Assembly (NCBI RefSeq): GCF_000280905.1
Contig: NZ_ALAP01000093.1
Span: 1-48,012 of the forward strand
DNA: 48,012 nucleotides
Reading direction: 5' to 3'
Origin: Streptomyces sp. AA1529
Lineage (GTDB): Bacteria > Actinomycetota > Actinomycetes > Streptomycetales > Streptomycetaceae
The notes under the pieces were generated by a model that did not search any database, was not told where the DNA came from, and was given only the letters and a program-made list of their open reading frames with translations. The position numbers and the translations under genes were made by a program. Positions 1 through 8,381 of this stretch are shown piece after piece; positions within the stretch are counted from its first letter, which is position 1; each line of letters starts with the position of its first letter.

Positions 1-2399
1 TTGCCTGCCTCGGTGTAGCGGGTACCCCACCGACGGCTGAGCTGGGCGACGAGGAAGAGGCCGCGCCCGCCCTCGTCGGTGGTCCGGGGGTGGCGCAGCC
101 GCGGGGAGGTGCTGCTGCTGTCGGTGACCTCGCAGACGAGGACGGTGTGCCGGATCAACCGCAACCGGATCGGTCCGGCGCCGTGCCGGATGGCGTTGGT
201 CACCAGTTCACTGGCCATCAGCTCCGTGGTCAGGATCAGCCCGTCCAGACCCCAGTCCCGCAGTTGGCCGGCGACCAGGGAGCGGGCCCGCGCGACGACG
301 GCGGGTTCGGAGGGCAGCTCCCAGGAGACGACATGGTCGGCGGTCAGCACATGGGTACGGGCGAGGAGCAGGGCCGCGTCGTCGGCCGGCGGTGCGGACA
401 GCAGAGTGTCGATCACGGCCGAGCTCAGGCTCTCCAGCGGCAGCTCCGGATGCGCCAGTACCTCTTCGAGGCGGCTGAGTCCGGCGTCGATGTCCGGGCC
501 GCACTCGCCGACGAGCCCGTCGGTGTAGAGGGCGACGAGGCTGCCCGCGGGGAGTTCCAGCTCGGACGATTCGAAGGGCAGCCCGCCCAGGCCCAGGGGC
601 GGGCCCGCCGGGAGGTCGGCGAAGGTGACGGTGCCGTCCGGGAAGACCAGGGCGGGCGGCGGGTGGCCGGCCCGCGCCATCGTGCAGCGCCGGGTCACCG
701 GGTCGTAGACGGCGTACAGGCAGGTGGCGCCCAGCACGGTGATCGCGCTGGGCTCCGAGCGGGCCTCCTCCTCCGTGAGGCGCATGACCAGGTCGTCGAG
801 GCGGGCGAGCAGTTCGTCCGGGGGCAGTTCCATGTCGGCGAGGGTGTGCACGGCCGTCCGCAGCCGGCCCATGGTCGCCGCCGCGTTGATGCCGTGGCCC
901 ACGACGTCGCCGACGACGAGCGCCACCCTGGCCCCCGACAGGGGGATCAGGTCGAACCAGTCGCCGCCCACTCCGTCGTGCGCGCCGGAGGGAAGGTAGC
1001 GGGAGGCCACCTCGACGGCGGTGCCGCCCCGCAGCGCGTGCGGCAGCAGGCTGCGCTGGAGGGTGAGCGCCGCGGTGTGCTCGCGGGTGTAGCGGCGCGC
1101 GTTGTCCACGCACAGCGCGGCCCTGGAGACCAGGTCCTCGGCGAGGAGCAGGTCGTCCTCCTCGAAGGGGGCCGGGTACCGCGAGCGGACGAACGTCGCG
1201 ACGCCCATGATGGCGCCGCGCGCCCGCACCGGGACGGCGATCAGCGAGTGCATGCCGAACCGGCGGATCTTCTCGACCCGGTCGGGGTCGCGGTTCAGCC
1301 AGCCGCCGCCGTTGCCGTCCAGATCCCGGTCGATCAGGGCCTCGCCGGACCGGAAGGCACGGGCGAACGGCGACGCGGGGTCCACGGTGGTCCGGCCGCC
1401 GCGCTCGGACACGGACTCGGGGGTCCCGGCGGTGATCGACCGCAGCCCGGCCCGCCGGAACGCGGGCAGGCTCTCGCGCGGGTCCGGCGCGGGCTCCTCG
1501 CCCCGCAGCACCGATTCCACCAGGTCGACGGTGACGAAGTCGGCGAAGCGCGGAACGGCGAAGTCCGCCAGTTCCTGTGCCGTGTGCTCCACGTCGAGCG
1601 TGCTGCCGATGCGGGTGCCCGCCTCGTTGATCAGGGTGAGGCGCTCGCGCGCCCGCCATCTCTCGGTGACGTCCATGACCATGTAGCACAGGCCGATCGC
1701 GTCGCCGTCCGCGTCGTCGAGCCGGAAGAAGGACGTGGAGTAGGCGTGCTCCCGGTGCGGCTCGGCGGGGGTCCACCCCCGGTACTCGTAGTCGATCACA
1801 GGCGCGCCGGTCGCCAGCACCCGCCGCATCTGGGCCTCCAGCGCGCGGGTGTCCAGGCCCGGCAGCGTGTCGCCCAGGCGGCGGCCCAGGCGCTCCTCCC
1901 GCGGAACCCCGCCCAGGCGCTCCAGCTCGTCGTTGATCCACACGTACCGCAGATCGGGGCTGAGGACGGCCATGCTCAGCGGCGAGCGGGTCAGGAACGC
2001 CTCCAGCACCGGGCCGCCCAGCACCCACGAGGGCGCCCTGCCCAGGTCGACGACCGCGACCAGCCAGGACTTCCGGCCCTCCGCGCCGGACAGCGGGCAG
2101 ACCCGCAGCCCCACCTCCACCGGGCGGCCGCTGCGGTGCAGCAGCGTGGTCAGGCCGGTCCAACTGCCGCGGGTGCGGCTGTGCTCGACCGCTTCCGCGG
2201 CCCGGGAGATGTCCTCGGAGGAGGTCAGCAGGGCCGTGGCGGAGCGGCCCACCACGTCGGCCGCCGGACGGCCGAGCAGGTCCGCGGCGGCCGGGGTCCA
2301 TCCGGTCACGGTGCCGTGGGTGTCGATCACCGCCATGGCGGGGTCGACCGCTTCGCGCGGTCGGAGCGGCTCGGTCGGAAGGTCTCTCTCGGAAGCCAT
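1..2399 (-). CDS. PAS-PAS-GAF-PP2C (SpoIIE) phosphatase with C-terminal HATPase domain, 3' end cut by window
   Basis: The frame is open from ATG at 2399 to the window edge: 799 residues, probably only a few short of complete. Order of domains: PAS at about 20-120 (AMAVIDTHGTVTGW), a second PAS at about 135-240 (MAVLSPDLRYVWIND), GAF at about 250-430, SpoIIE-type PP2C at about 455-660 with the metal-binding aspartates in GVGGDWFDL and LYTDGLVGE, and a HATPase_c_2 module from about 680 with an N-box (ELVTNAIRHG) and a G-box (EGGRGLFLV). In Streptomyces such proteins dephosphorylate anti-sigma-factor antagonists and may also act as the anti-sigma kinase. The partner sigma system is not in the window. 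No transmembrane segment is visible, so it is probably cytoplasmic. It is divergent from the paoABC-type operon. Confidence 0.9.
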   Translation of the reverse strand, partial: MASERDLPTEPLRPREAVDPAMAVIDTHGTVTGWTPAAADLLGRPAADVVGRSATALLTSSEDISRAAEAVEHSRTRGSWTGLTTLLHRSGRPVEVGLRVCPLSGAEGRKSWLVAVVDLGRAPSWVLGGPVLEAFLTRSPLSMAVLSPDLRYVWINDELERLGGVPREERLGRRLGDTLPGLDTRALEAQMRRVLATGAPVIDYEYRGWTPAEPHREHAYSTSFFRLDDADGDAIGLCYMVMDVTERWRARERLTLINEAGTRIGSTLDVEHTAQELADFAVPRFADFVTVDLVESVLRGEEPAPDPRESLPAFRRAGLRSITAGTPESVSERGGRTTVDPASPFARAFRSGEALIDRDLDGNGGGWLNRDPDRVEKIRRFGMHSLIAVPVRARGAIMGVATFVRSRYPAPFEEDDLLLAEDLVSRAALCVDNARRYTREHTAALTLQRSLLPHALRGGTAVEVASRYLPSGAHDGVGGDWFDLIPLSGARVALVVGDVVGHGINAAATMGRLRTAVHTLADMELPPDELLARLDDLVMRLTEEEARSEPSAITVLGATCLYAVYDPVTRRCTMARAGHPPPALVFPDGTVTFADLPAGPPLGLGGLPFESSELELPAGSLVALYTDGLVGECGPDIDAGLSRLEEVLAHPELPLESLSSAVIDTLLSAPPADDAALLLARTHVLTADHVVSWELPSEPAVVARARSLVAGQLRDWGLDGLILTTELMASELVTNAIRHGAGPIRLRLIRHTVLVCEVTDSSSTSPRLRHPRTTDEGGRGLFLVAQLSRRWGTRYTEAG

Positions 2400-2570
2400 G
2401 GCCGCCTCTCCTGGCGGGTCTCCTGGTCTCGGTCCACGAGTCGTGCCCCGGCGCCCGCGCCGCCGGGCCGGGCCCGGCCCGGCGGCGCGGGCGTGCCCCG
2501 GGTGCCGGGCGGGTTCCGGGGCGCGGTCCGCGGCGGGGACGGAATCGCAGGGTGCCGACGGAGGCCCGCG

Positions 2571-2583
2571 GGTGTCTGACACC
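2571..2583. promoter_or_regulatory. Palindrome in the phosphatase/paoA divergent region
   Basis: GGTGTC-T-GACACC is a perfect 6-bp inverted repeat around one base. A second TCTGAC half-site follows at once (ATCTGAC, 2584-2590). It lies in the 267-bp gap between two divergent genes, just before an unusually AT-rich patch (about 2600-2640, with TTATATA at 2621-2627) that is the likely promoter for paoA. Operator function is inferred; no regulator gene is adjacent. Confidence 0.4.
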
Positions 2584-2666
2584 ATCTGACTCATGCATGA
2601 ATGTTACATTTCCGTCCCATTTATATAGGTTTTTTCTTCTCCCGATGCGTGCTGTGGAGGCGCGGT

Positions 2667-3188
2667 ATGTCTGCGGATGATCAGGCCCTCGCCCGGCCCG
2701 GGGTCGCCCTGGAGGAGCGCGGACCCGGGCCGGTCAGGGTCGCGCTTCCGGTCAACGGCACCGAACGCGCGGTCGAGATCGAACCGCGGGTCAGCCTGCT
2801 CGACGCGTTGCGCGAGCAGCTGGGATTGACGGGCGCGAAGAAGGGCTGCGACCAGGGAACCTGCGGAGCCTGCACGGTGTGGGTCGACGGGCGCCGGGTG
2901 CTCTCCTGTCTGACCCTCGCCGTCGCCTGCGAGGGCCGTGAGGTGACCACGATCGAGGGGCTGGCCGAGGACGGTGCGCTGCACTCGATGCAGCAGGCGT
3001 TCATCGACGAGGACGCCTTCCAGTGCGGATACTGCACCCCCGGTCAGATCATGTCCGCCGTGGCCCTCCTCGAGGAGGGCCGGAGCGGCGACGAGGAGAT
3101 CAGGGAGGGGATGAGCGGCAACCTCTGCCGCTGCGCCGCCTACCCGAACATCCGGGCGGCGATCCGCGCCGTCCGCGACCGAGCCTAG
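2667..3188 (+). CDS. paoA: Aldehyde oxidoreductase, [2Fe-2S] subunit (PaoA/YagT type)
   Basis: 173 residues. This small subunit of a xanthine-oxidase-family molybdenum hydroxylase carries two [2Fe-2S] clusters that pass electrons from the Mo site to FAD. The plant-ferredoxin-type cluster ligands are Cys61, 66, 69 and 81 (CDQGTCGACT, then C after 11 residues). The C-terminal helical cluster ligands are Cys120, 123, 154 and 156 (CGYC...CRC). ATG 2667 was chosen because GGAGG stands a few bases upstream; the frame is open 66 nt further up but reads a hydrophobic AT-rich stretch. E. coli PaoA has a Tat signal; none is present here, so the complex is predicted to be cytoplasmic. First gene of a tight three-gene operon. 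Confidence 0.93.
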   Translation: MSADDQALARPGVALEERGPGPVRVALPVNGTERAVEIEPRVSLLDALREQLGLTGAKKGCDQGTCGACTVWVDGRRVLSCLTLAVACEGREVTTIEGLAEDGALHSMQQAFIDEDAFQCGYCTPGQIMSAVALLEEGRSGDEEIREGMSGNLCRCAAYPNIRAAIRAVRDRA

Positions 3189-3199
3189 GGAGCCGCGCC

Positions 3200-4213
3200 G
3201 TGCGCCCCATCACCTACTCCCGGGCGACCGACCCGCAGAGCGCGGTCGCCACCGTCAGCGCCGACCCCACCTGCGACTATCTGGCCGGCGGGACCACCGA
3301 GATCGATCTACTGCGGCAGTACGTGCTGCAACCGCGCCGGCTGGTCGACATCAACGATCTGCCGCTCGCCGGGATCGAGACCACCCCCGAGAGGGGTCTG
3401 CGCATCGGCGCCACCACCCGGATGAGCGATGTCGCCACCGCTCCGGCGGTCAGGGAGCGCTTCCCGATGCTCTCCGAGGCGCTGGAGAAGGGGGCGTCCC
3501 CGCAGTTGCGCCACATGGCGTCGCTGGGCGGGAACCTGCTGCAACGGGTCCGCTGCGCCTACTTCCGCGACCCCCAGGCGCCCTGCAACAAGCGGGAGCC
3601 GGGTTCCGGCTGCTCGGCTCTGACCGGCCACAGCCGCGACCACGCCGTACTCGGCACCAGCGAGCACTGCATCGCAGCCCACCCCTCGGACGCGGCCGTC
3701 GCCCTGACCGCCCTGGACGCCTCGGTGCACACCCTGGGTCCGGGCGGCGGCGAACGGGCCTACCCGCTGGACGACTTCTTCCTGCTGCCCGGCGACTCCC
3801 CGCACCGCGAGCATCCGATGGCCCACGGCGAGCTGATCACCGCGATCGAGGTACCGCCCGCTCCGGTGGCCCGCCGGTCGCTGTACCTGAAGGTGCGGGA
3901 CCGCGCGTCGTACGAGTTCGCGCTCGTGTCGGTGGCGGCGGCGCTGTCGGTGGTGGACGGCAGGATCGCGGACATCCGGGTGGCGCTCGGGGGCGCGGCC
4001 ACCAAGCCGTGGCGGGCCCGGCGGGTCGAGGACTTCCTGGTCGGCGAGGTGCCGGAGCGGCGCGCCTTCGCGCAGGCCGCCCAGGTGGAACTGGCCGAGG
4101 CGCGGCCGACACCCATGAACGCCTTCAAGGTCGAACTCGCCCAGCGGGCGCTGGTACGTGCGCTCGGCACGCTCGCCGAGGGCACCGGCCTCGAGGCCGG
4201 GAGCCACGCATGA
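3200..4213 (+). CDS. paoB: Aldehyde oxidoreductase, FAD-binding subunit with extra [4Fe-4S] site (PaoB type)
   Basis: 337 residues, GTG start with GGGAG 6 nt upstream, 11 nt after paoA. It has the CO-dehydrogenase flavoprotein fold: FAD-binding N-terminal part with YLAGGTTEIDLL and SLGGNLLQ, and a C-terminal CODH-flavo domain. Cys119, 129, 138 and 157 lie in an insertion after GGNLLQRVRC, the arrangement that holds an additional [4Fe-4S] cluster in E. coli PaoB and 4-hydroxybenzoyl-CoA reductase, and is absent from ordinary xanthine dehydrogenases. The stop codon overlaps the next ATG (ATGA), which indicates translational coupling. Confidence 0.92.
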   Translation: MRPITYSRATDPQSAVATVSADPTCDYLAGGTTEIDLLRQYVLQPRRLVDINDLPLAGIETTPERGLRIGATTRMSDVATAPAVRERFPMLSEALEKGASPQLRHMASLGGNLLQRVRCAYFRDPQAPCNKREPGSGCSALTGHSRDHAVLGTSEHCIAAHPSDAAVALTALDASVHTLGPGGGERAYPLDDFFLLPGDSPHREHPMAHGELITAIEVPPAPVARRSLYLKVRDRASYEFALVSVAAALSVVDGRIADIRVALGGAATKPWRARRVEDFLVGEVPERRAFAQAAQVELAEARPTPMNAFKVELAQRALVRALGTLAEGTGLEAGSHA

Positions 4214-6450
4214 CCGCGACCGCGAGCACGGGGACGGCAGTCGGACAGGATCTGGCACGTCTGGACGGCCGGCCCAAGGTCACCGGCAGCGCCCGCTACT
4301 CCACCGAGGTGCCGGCCCCTGGTGCGGCCCACGCCTGCCTGGTGGGCTCCCGGATCGCCGCGGGCCGGGTGCTGGCCGTCGACGCGGAGGCCGCCCGAGC
4401 CGAGGAGGGGGTGCTGGCCGTCCTCACGCACGAGAACCTGCCCGGGATCGCCGAACAGCCGCCTCTCGTGCCCTCCCTGGCCGGCACCGCGGCCCCCGGG
4501 CAGACGTTCTTCCCGATGCAGGACGACACCGTCCACTACGCGGGCCAGCACATCGCCCTGGTCGTCGCCGACACCTGGGAGCGGGCGCAGCACGCGGCGC
4601 ATCTGCTGCGGATCTCCTACGAGGAGACTCCCGCGACGACCACCTTCGAACAGGGCCGGGACCAGGCCTATGTGCCCGAGCGGATCTTCGGCGGCCGGCT
4701 GCCCGGACGGGTCTCCCGCGGGGACGCCGACGCCGGACTGGCCGGGGCCGAACTGCGGGTGGACGCCGCGTTCACGTTCGCGGCCAACCACCACAACCCG
4801 CTGGAGCCGGCGTGCACCACCGCCTGGTGGGAGGGGGACGGACTCGTCCTCCACGACTCGACCCAGGGAGTGAACGCCACCCAGATCACCGTCGCCCGGC
4901 TGCTGGGCATCCCCCGCTCGAGGATCCGCGTGATCGGCCACTACGTGGGCGGCAGCTTCGGCTCCAAGGCGATGATCCACGCTCATCCTGCACTGGCCGC
5001 GCTGGCGGCCCGGGCCGTCGGCCGGCCGGTCAGACTCACACTCACCCGCGAACAGATGTTCACCTCCGTCGGGCACCGTGAGGAACAGGAGCAGCGGATC
5101 AGCCTCGGGGCGACCCGCGAGGGGCGGCTGACCGCGATCCGGCACCACAAGCTCTCGCCCACCTCGCACTTCGACGACTGGGCCGAGCCCTCGATCGGGG
5201 TCTCCGCACAGCTCTACGCCTGCCCCCACTTCGACGGCGTCTACCGCCTCTTCCGGGCCAACACCATGACCCCGACCTTCATGCGGGCGCCGGGCGAGGC
5301 CAGCGGGCTGTTCGCGCTCGAGTGCACGATGGACGAACTCGCCCACGAACTCGGCCTGGACCCCGTGGAGCTGCGGCTGCGCAACCACGCCGACGTCAGC
5401 CCGATGACGGGGCAGCCCTGGTCCAGCAGCGGACTGCGGGAGTGCTACCGGCGGGGCGCGGAGCGCTTCGGCTGGCAGGACCGCGATCCGCGCCCGGGGG
5501 TGCGGCGCGAGGGCGACTGGCTGATCGGCACCGGGATGGCCGCGGCCGGGTATCCCGTCGCCCCGCCGCCCACCCCGCAGCGCGCCCGCGCCCGGCTCTA
5601 CGACGACGGCACCGCTGTCGTCCAGGCCGCCACACCCGAGTTCGGCACAGGTGTGGTCACGGCCATGACGCAGGTCGCCGCCGACGCCCTCGGCCTGCCG
5701 GTGGGGCGCTGCCGGTTCGAGGGCGGGGACACCGCGCTGCCCGACATCGCCGCCGCGGTCGGCTCCGCGGGCGCCGGCATGATCAGCGCCGCGGTGCACA
5801 GCGCCGGAACAGCGCTGCGGGAACAGCTCGTCGCCCTGGCGGTGGCCGACCACGGTTCCCCGCTGCACGGCCGGGACCCGGCCGAGGTCGCCGTACGGGA
5901 CGGCGTCATGCGGGCCGGGAGCGCCGCCGAGTCCTACGCCGGACTGCTGCGGCGCACCGCCCGGCCGGACGCGGAGGCCACCGGGTCGTGGCAGCCGGAC
6001 AGCGCGGCGCCGTACGCGATGATGACGTTCGGCGCGCAGTTCGCCGAGGTCGCCGTCGACCCGGAGCTGGGCCTGGTGCGGGTGCGCCGGATGACGGGCG
6101 CCTTCGCCCCCGGCCGGGTGCTCAACCCCCGCACGGCGCGCAGCCAGTTGATGAGCGGCATGCTGTGGGGCCTGGGCCAGGCGCTGCTGGAGTCCAACCG
6201 TATGCGGCCCGGCACCGGCCGCTGGACCCACGCGAGCCTGGGCTCGTATCTGGTCGCCGTCAATGCCGACGCGCCCGAGGTCGAGGTCGAACTGGTGGAG
6301 GTCGAGGACACCGTGGTCAATCCGCTCGGGGTCAAGGGCGTCGGCGAGATCGGCCAGGTGGGTGCGGCGGCGGCCATCGCCAACGCCGTCCACCACGCGA
6401 CCGGGCGCCGGGTGCGTCAGCTGCCGGTCACCGTCGAGGCGCTGCTGTGA
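4210..6450 (+). CDS. paoC: Aldehyde oxidoreductase, molybdopterin-binding catalytic subunit (PaoC type)
   Basis: 746 residues. This is the large molybdenum-cofactor subunit of the xanthine oxidase family. The N-terminal a/b hammerhead domain (about 20-130) is followed by the Mo-binding domains. GGSFGSK marks a cofactor loop, and the C-terminal GVGEIGQVG holds the predicted catalytic base Glu713, equivalent to Glu692 of E. coli PaoC. Family members oxidise aromatic or other aldehydes to acids; the substrate here is unknown. The start overlaps the paoB stop by 4 nt. No XdhC/PaoD cofactor-insertion chaperone is next to the operon, which is unusual and suggests it is encoded elsewhere. The last 23 bp overlap the convergent ABC ATPase gene. 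Confidence 0.93.
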   Translation: MTATASTGTAVGQDLARLDGRPKVTGSARYSTEVPAPGAAHACLVGSRIAAGRVLAVDAEAARAEEGVLAVLTHENLPGIAEQPPLVPSLAGTAAPGQTFFPMQDDTVHYAGQHIALVVADTWERAQHAAHLLRISYEETPATTTFEQGRDQAYVPERIFGGRLPGRVSRGDADAGLAGAELRVDAAFTFAANHHNPLEPACTTAWWEGDGLVLHDSTQGVNATQITVARLLGIPRSRIRVIGHYVGGSFGSKAMIHAHPALAALAARAVGRPVRLTLTREQMFTSVGHREEQEQRISLGATREGRLTAIRHHKLSPTSHFDDWAEPSIGVSAQLYACPHFDGVYRLFRANTMTPTFMRAPGEASGLFALECTMDELAHELGLDPVELRLRNHADVSPMTGQPWSSSGLRECYRRGAERFGWQDRDPRPGVRREGDWLIGTGMAAAGYPVAPPPTPQRARARLYDDGTAVVQAATPEFGTGVVTAMTQVAADALGLPVGRCRFEGGDTALPDIAAAVGSAGAGMISAAVHSAGTALREQLVALAVADHGSPLHGRDPAEVAVRDGVMRAGSAAESYAGLLRRTARPDAEATGSWQPDSAAPYAMMTFGAQFAEVAVDPELGLVRVRRMTGAFAPGRVLNPRTARSQLMSGMLWGLGQALLESNRMRPGTGRWTHASLGSYLVAVNADAPEVEVELVEVEDTVVNPLGVKGVGEIGQVGAAAAIANAVHHATGRRVRQLPVTVEALL

Positions 6451-7123
6451 CCGGGCCGGCCGCGAGGCGTCCGTCGTGGACCTCGGCGAGCCGGTCGACG
6501 GCGGACAGCTGCGACCGGTCGTGGGTGACCAGGACGGTGGCCGCGCCCTGCCGACGGGTGAGCCGCACGAGCAGGTCGAGGACCGCGGCTCCCCGCTCGT
6601 GGTCGAGGGCGCTGGTGGGTTCGTCGACCAGCAGCACGGTGGGGTCGTTCATCAGGGCGCGGGCGATGTTGACGCGCTGGCGCTGACCGCCGGAGAGCTG
6701 GTGGGGGCGCCGCTCCGCCTGCCCGGTCAGGCCGACGGCCGCCAGCAGCTCCAGGGCGCGGGGGCGGGCCCGGGCGGCGGAGCGTCCGCCGAGCTGTGCC
6801 ATGACCTGGAGTTGCTCGGCCGCGGTGAGCGAGGCCGGCAGGTTGGGCTGCTGGAAGACGATGCCGATGCGCTCCCGGCGCAGCGTGGTCAGCTCCCGGC
6901 GGCTCATGGCGGTGGTGTCGGCGCCGTCGACGGTCACCGTGCCGGAGTCGGGCCTGATGAGGGTGGCGGCAACGGCGAGCAGGCTCGACTTGCCGGAGCC
7001 GGAGGGGCCGACGACGGCGGTGACGCTCCCCGCGGGCACCCGGAGGCTGACACGGTCCAGCGCGGTCAGCACGCCGTCGCCGTCGGGGTAGGTGAGGGTG
7101 ATGTCGGTCAACTCGAGGCTCAT
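6428..7123 (-). CDS. ABC transporter ATP-binding protein (MacB/LolD-like)
   Basis: 231 residues. Walker A is GPSGSGKSS (39-47), the Q-loop is VFQQPNLPASLTA, the signature is LSGGQRQRVNIARAL, Walker B is VLLVDEPTSALD, and the switch is VLVTHD. These belong to the MacB/LolD/FtsE-like family that pairs with FtsX-fold permeases for export or membrane extraction. ATG 7123 overlaps the upstream permease stop (ATGA), so the two are translationally coupled. The divergent two-component system suggests envelope-stress or antimicrobial-compound sensing; the substrate is unknown. The 3' end overlaps convergent paoC by 23 bp. Confidence 0.93.
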   Translation of the reverse strand: MSLELTDITLTYPDGDGVLTALDRVSLRVPAGSVTAVVGPSGSGKSSLLAVAATLIRPDSGTVTVDGADTTAMSRRELTTLRRERIGIVFQQPNLPASLTAAEQLQVMAQLGGRSAARARPRALELLAAVGLTGQAERRPHQLSGGQRQRVNIARALMNDPTVLLVDEPTSALDHERGAAVLDLLVRLTRRQGAATVLVTHDRSQLSAVDRLAEVHDGRLAAGPVTAAPRR

Positions 7124-8211
7124 CGGGCACTCCCCAGTGCGGTCAGCGGGTCCACGGAGGTGATCCGGCGGACGGAGAGGGCGGCCCCCAGCGCACCGAG
7201 CAGGACGGTGACGGCGGCGGGGACCAGGACGGTGGCGGGGGTGAGCAGGAACGGCACCGCGGAGCCGGACAGCACCGCACCCGCACCGGCGGCGAGGGCG
7301 GTGCCCAGCGCGGTGCCGCCGGCCAGCAGGAGCAGGGCCTGGCCGAGGGCGTCCCGCAGCAGGCGCGCGGTGGAGGCGCCCAGCGCCTTGAGGATGGCGA
7401 TGTCGCCACTGCGCTGGATGGTCCACACCGTGAAGAAGGCGCCGATGACCAGCGCCGAGATGGCGTACAGGAAGCCGCGCATCAGCTGCAGGGATCCGTT
7501 CTCGGAGGTGTAGGAGCCGATCGCGGACAGCGAGTCGTCCTTGGCCAGGGTCCGGGTGCCCGCCGCGCGGTCGGTGGCGGTGATGTCCGCTCCCGCCGCG
7601 GTGCGCAGGGCGACGACGGTCGCCGCGGGGCCGTCGGATCCGGCCTCGGCGGGCAGCACGGTCCGCTGCCAGGCACGCAGGCTGGTGAAGATCACCGGAG
7701 TGTGGCTGAAGGAGGCGTCCCCGGCGACGGCGGCCGCGGTCAGCCGGTGTCCGGCCAGGGAGAAGCTGTCACCGACGCGGACGCCGAGGGCCTCGGCGGC
7801 GCCCTGCGAGAGCACCGCGGAGTTCCCGTCGATGCGGTGGCCGTCCGGGGCGAGCTCGGAGCCGGGGCGCACCCCGAACGCCGAGACCCCGGCGCTCCGG
7901 CTCCCGAAGGCGGCTCTGGTGGTGCGGATGCCGAGGGGTTCTGCGCGGGTGACCCCGGGCGCGTCGGCCCAGGTGCGCCACTGGCGGCGGGTGACGGTGG
8001 AGTCGGCGTAGGAGGGTTCCTCCCCGGCGCCGGGCGCGTCGAAGGCGATCCGGTCGGCGGCGAGCCCGGTGATCGCGGAGGTGTTCTGCCGGCCGAGGCC
8101 CGCGGTCAGGCCGGAGAGCAGCCCGACCAGCAGGGTGAGAAGCACGATGACGGTTCCCATGAGGATGAACCGCCCCTTGGCGAACTTGAGGTCCCTCCAG
8201 GCGACGAACAC
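7120..8211 (-). CDS. FtsX-family ABC transporter permease
   Basis: 363 residues, GTG start (then FVAWRDLKFAKGRF). Topology is that of a four-TM MacB-type permease: one TM near the N-terminus (residues about 17-38), an extracytoplasmic domain of roughly 200 residues, and three C-terminal TMs beginning with SALVIGAFFTVWTIQRSGDIAILKALGAS, the coupling helix typical of this family. It forms the transporter with the ATPase translated immediately after it. It is divergent from the histidine kinase gene; the 170-bp gap must hold both promoters. Confidence 0.9.
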   Translation of the reverse strand: MFVAWRDLKFAKGRFILMGTVIVLLTLLVGLLSGLTAGLGRQNTSAITGLAADRIAFDAPGAGEEPSYADSTVTRRQWRTWADAPGVTRAEPLGIRTTRAAFGSRSAGVSAFGVRPGSELAPDGHRIDGNSAVLSQGAAEALGVRVGDSFSLAGHRLTAAAVAGDASFSHTPVIFTSLRAWQRTVLPAEAGSDGPAATVVALRTAAGADITATDRAAGTRTLAKDDSLSAIGSYTSENGSLQLMRGFLYAISALVIGAFFTVWTIQRSGDIAILKALGASTARLLRDALGQALLLLAGGTALGTALAAGAGAVLSGSAVPFLLTPATVLVPAAVTVLLGALGAALSVRRITSVDPLTALGSAR

Positions 8212-8381
8212 TGCTGCGGCCTGCTTTCATGCGACGGAACGGCTGGGCCCCCAGCGTCGCCGCTCCCCCGTCGCCGCGGCATCGCTCGCGGGAGGGCACT
8301 CCGCGGGCCGAAAGCCGGCGGACAGGTTCCATCTTTCGACAGAGGCGGCGCAGCGGCAGCTGCTCGTACGCTGGAGTGGCC

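Noticed and set aside
3760..6396. Long minus-strand frame across paoB and paoC
   Set aside because: Composition is that of a reverse-complement shadow; the plus-strand genes carry clear motifs throughout.
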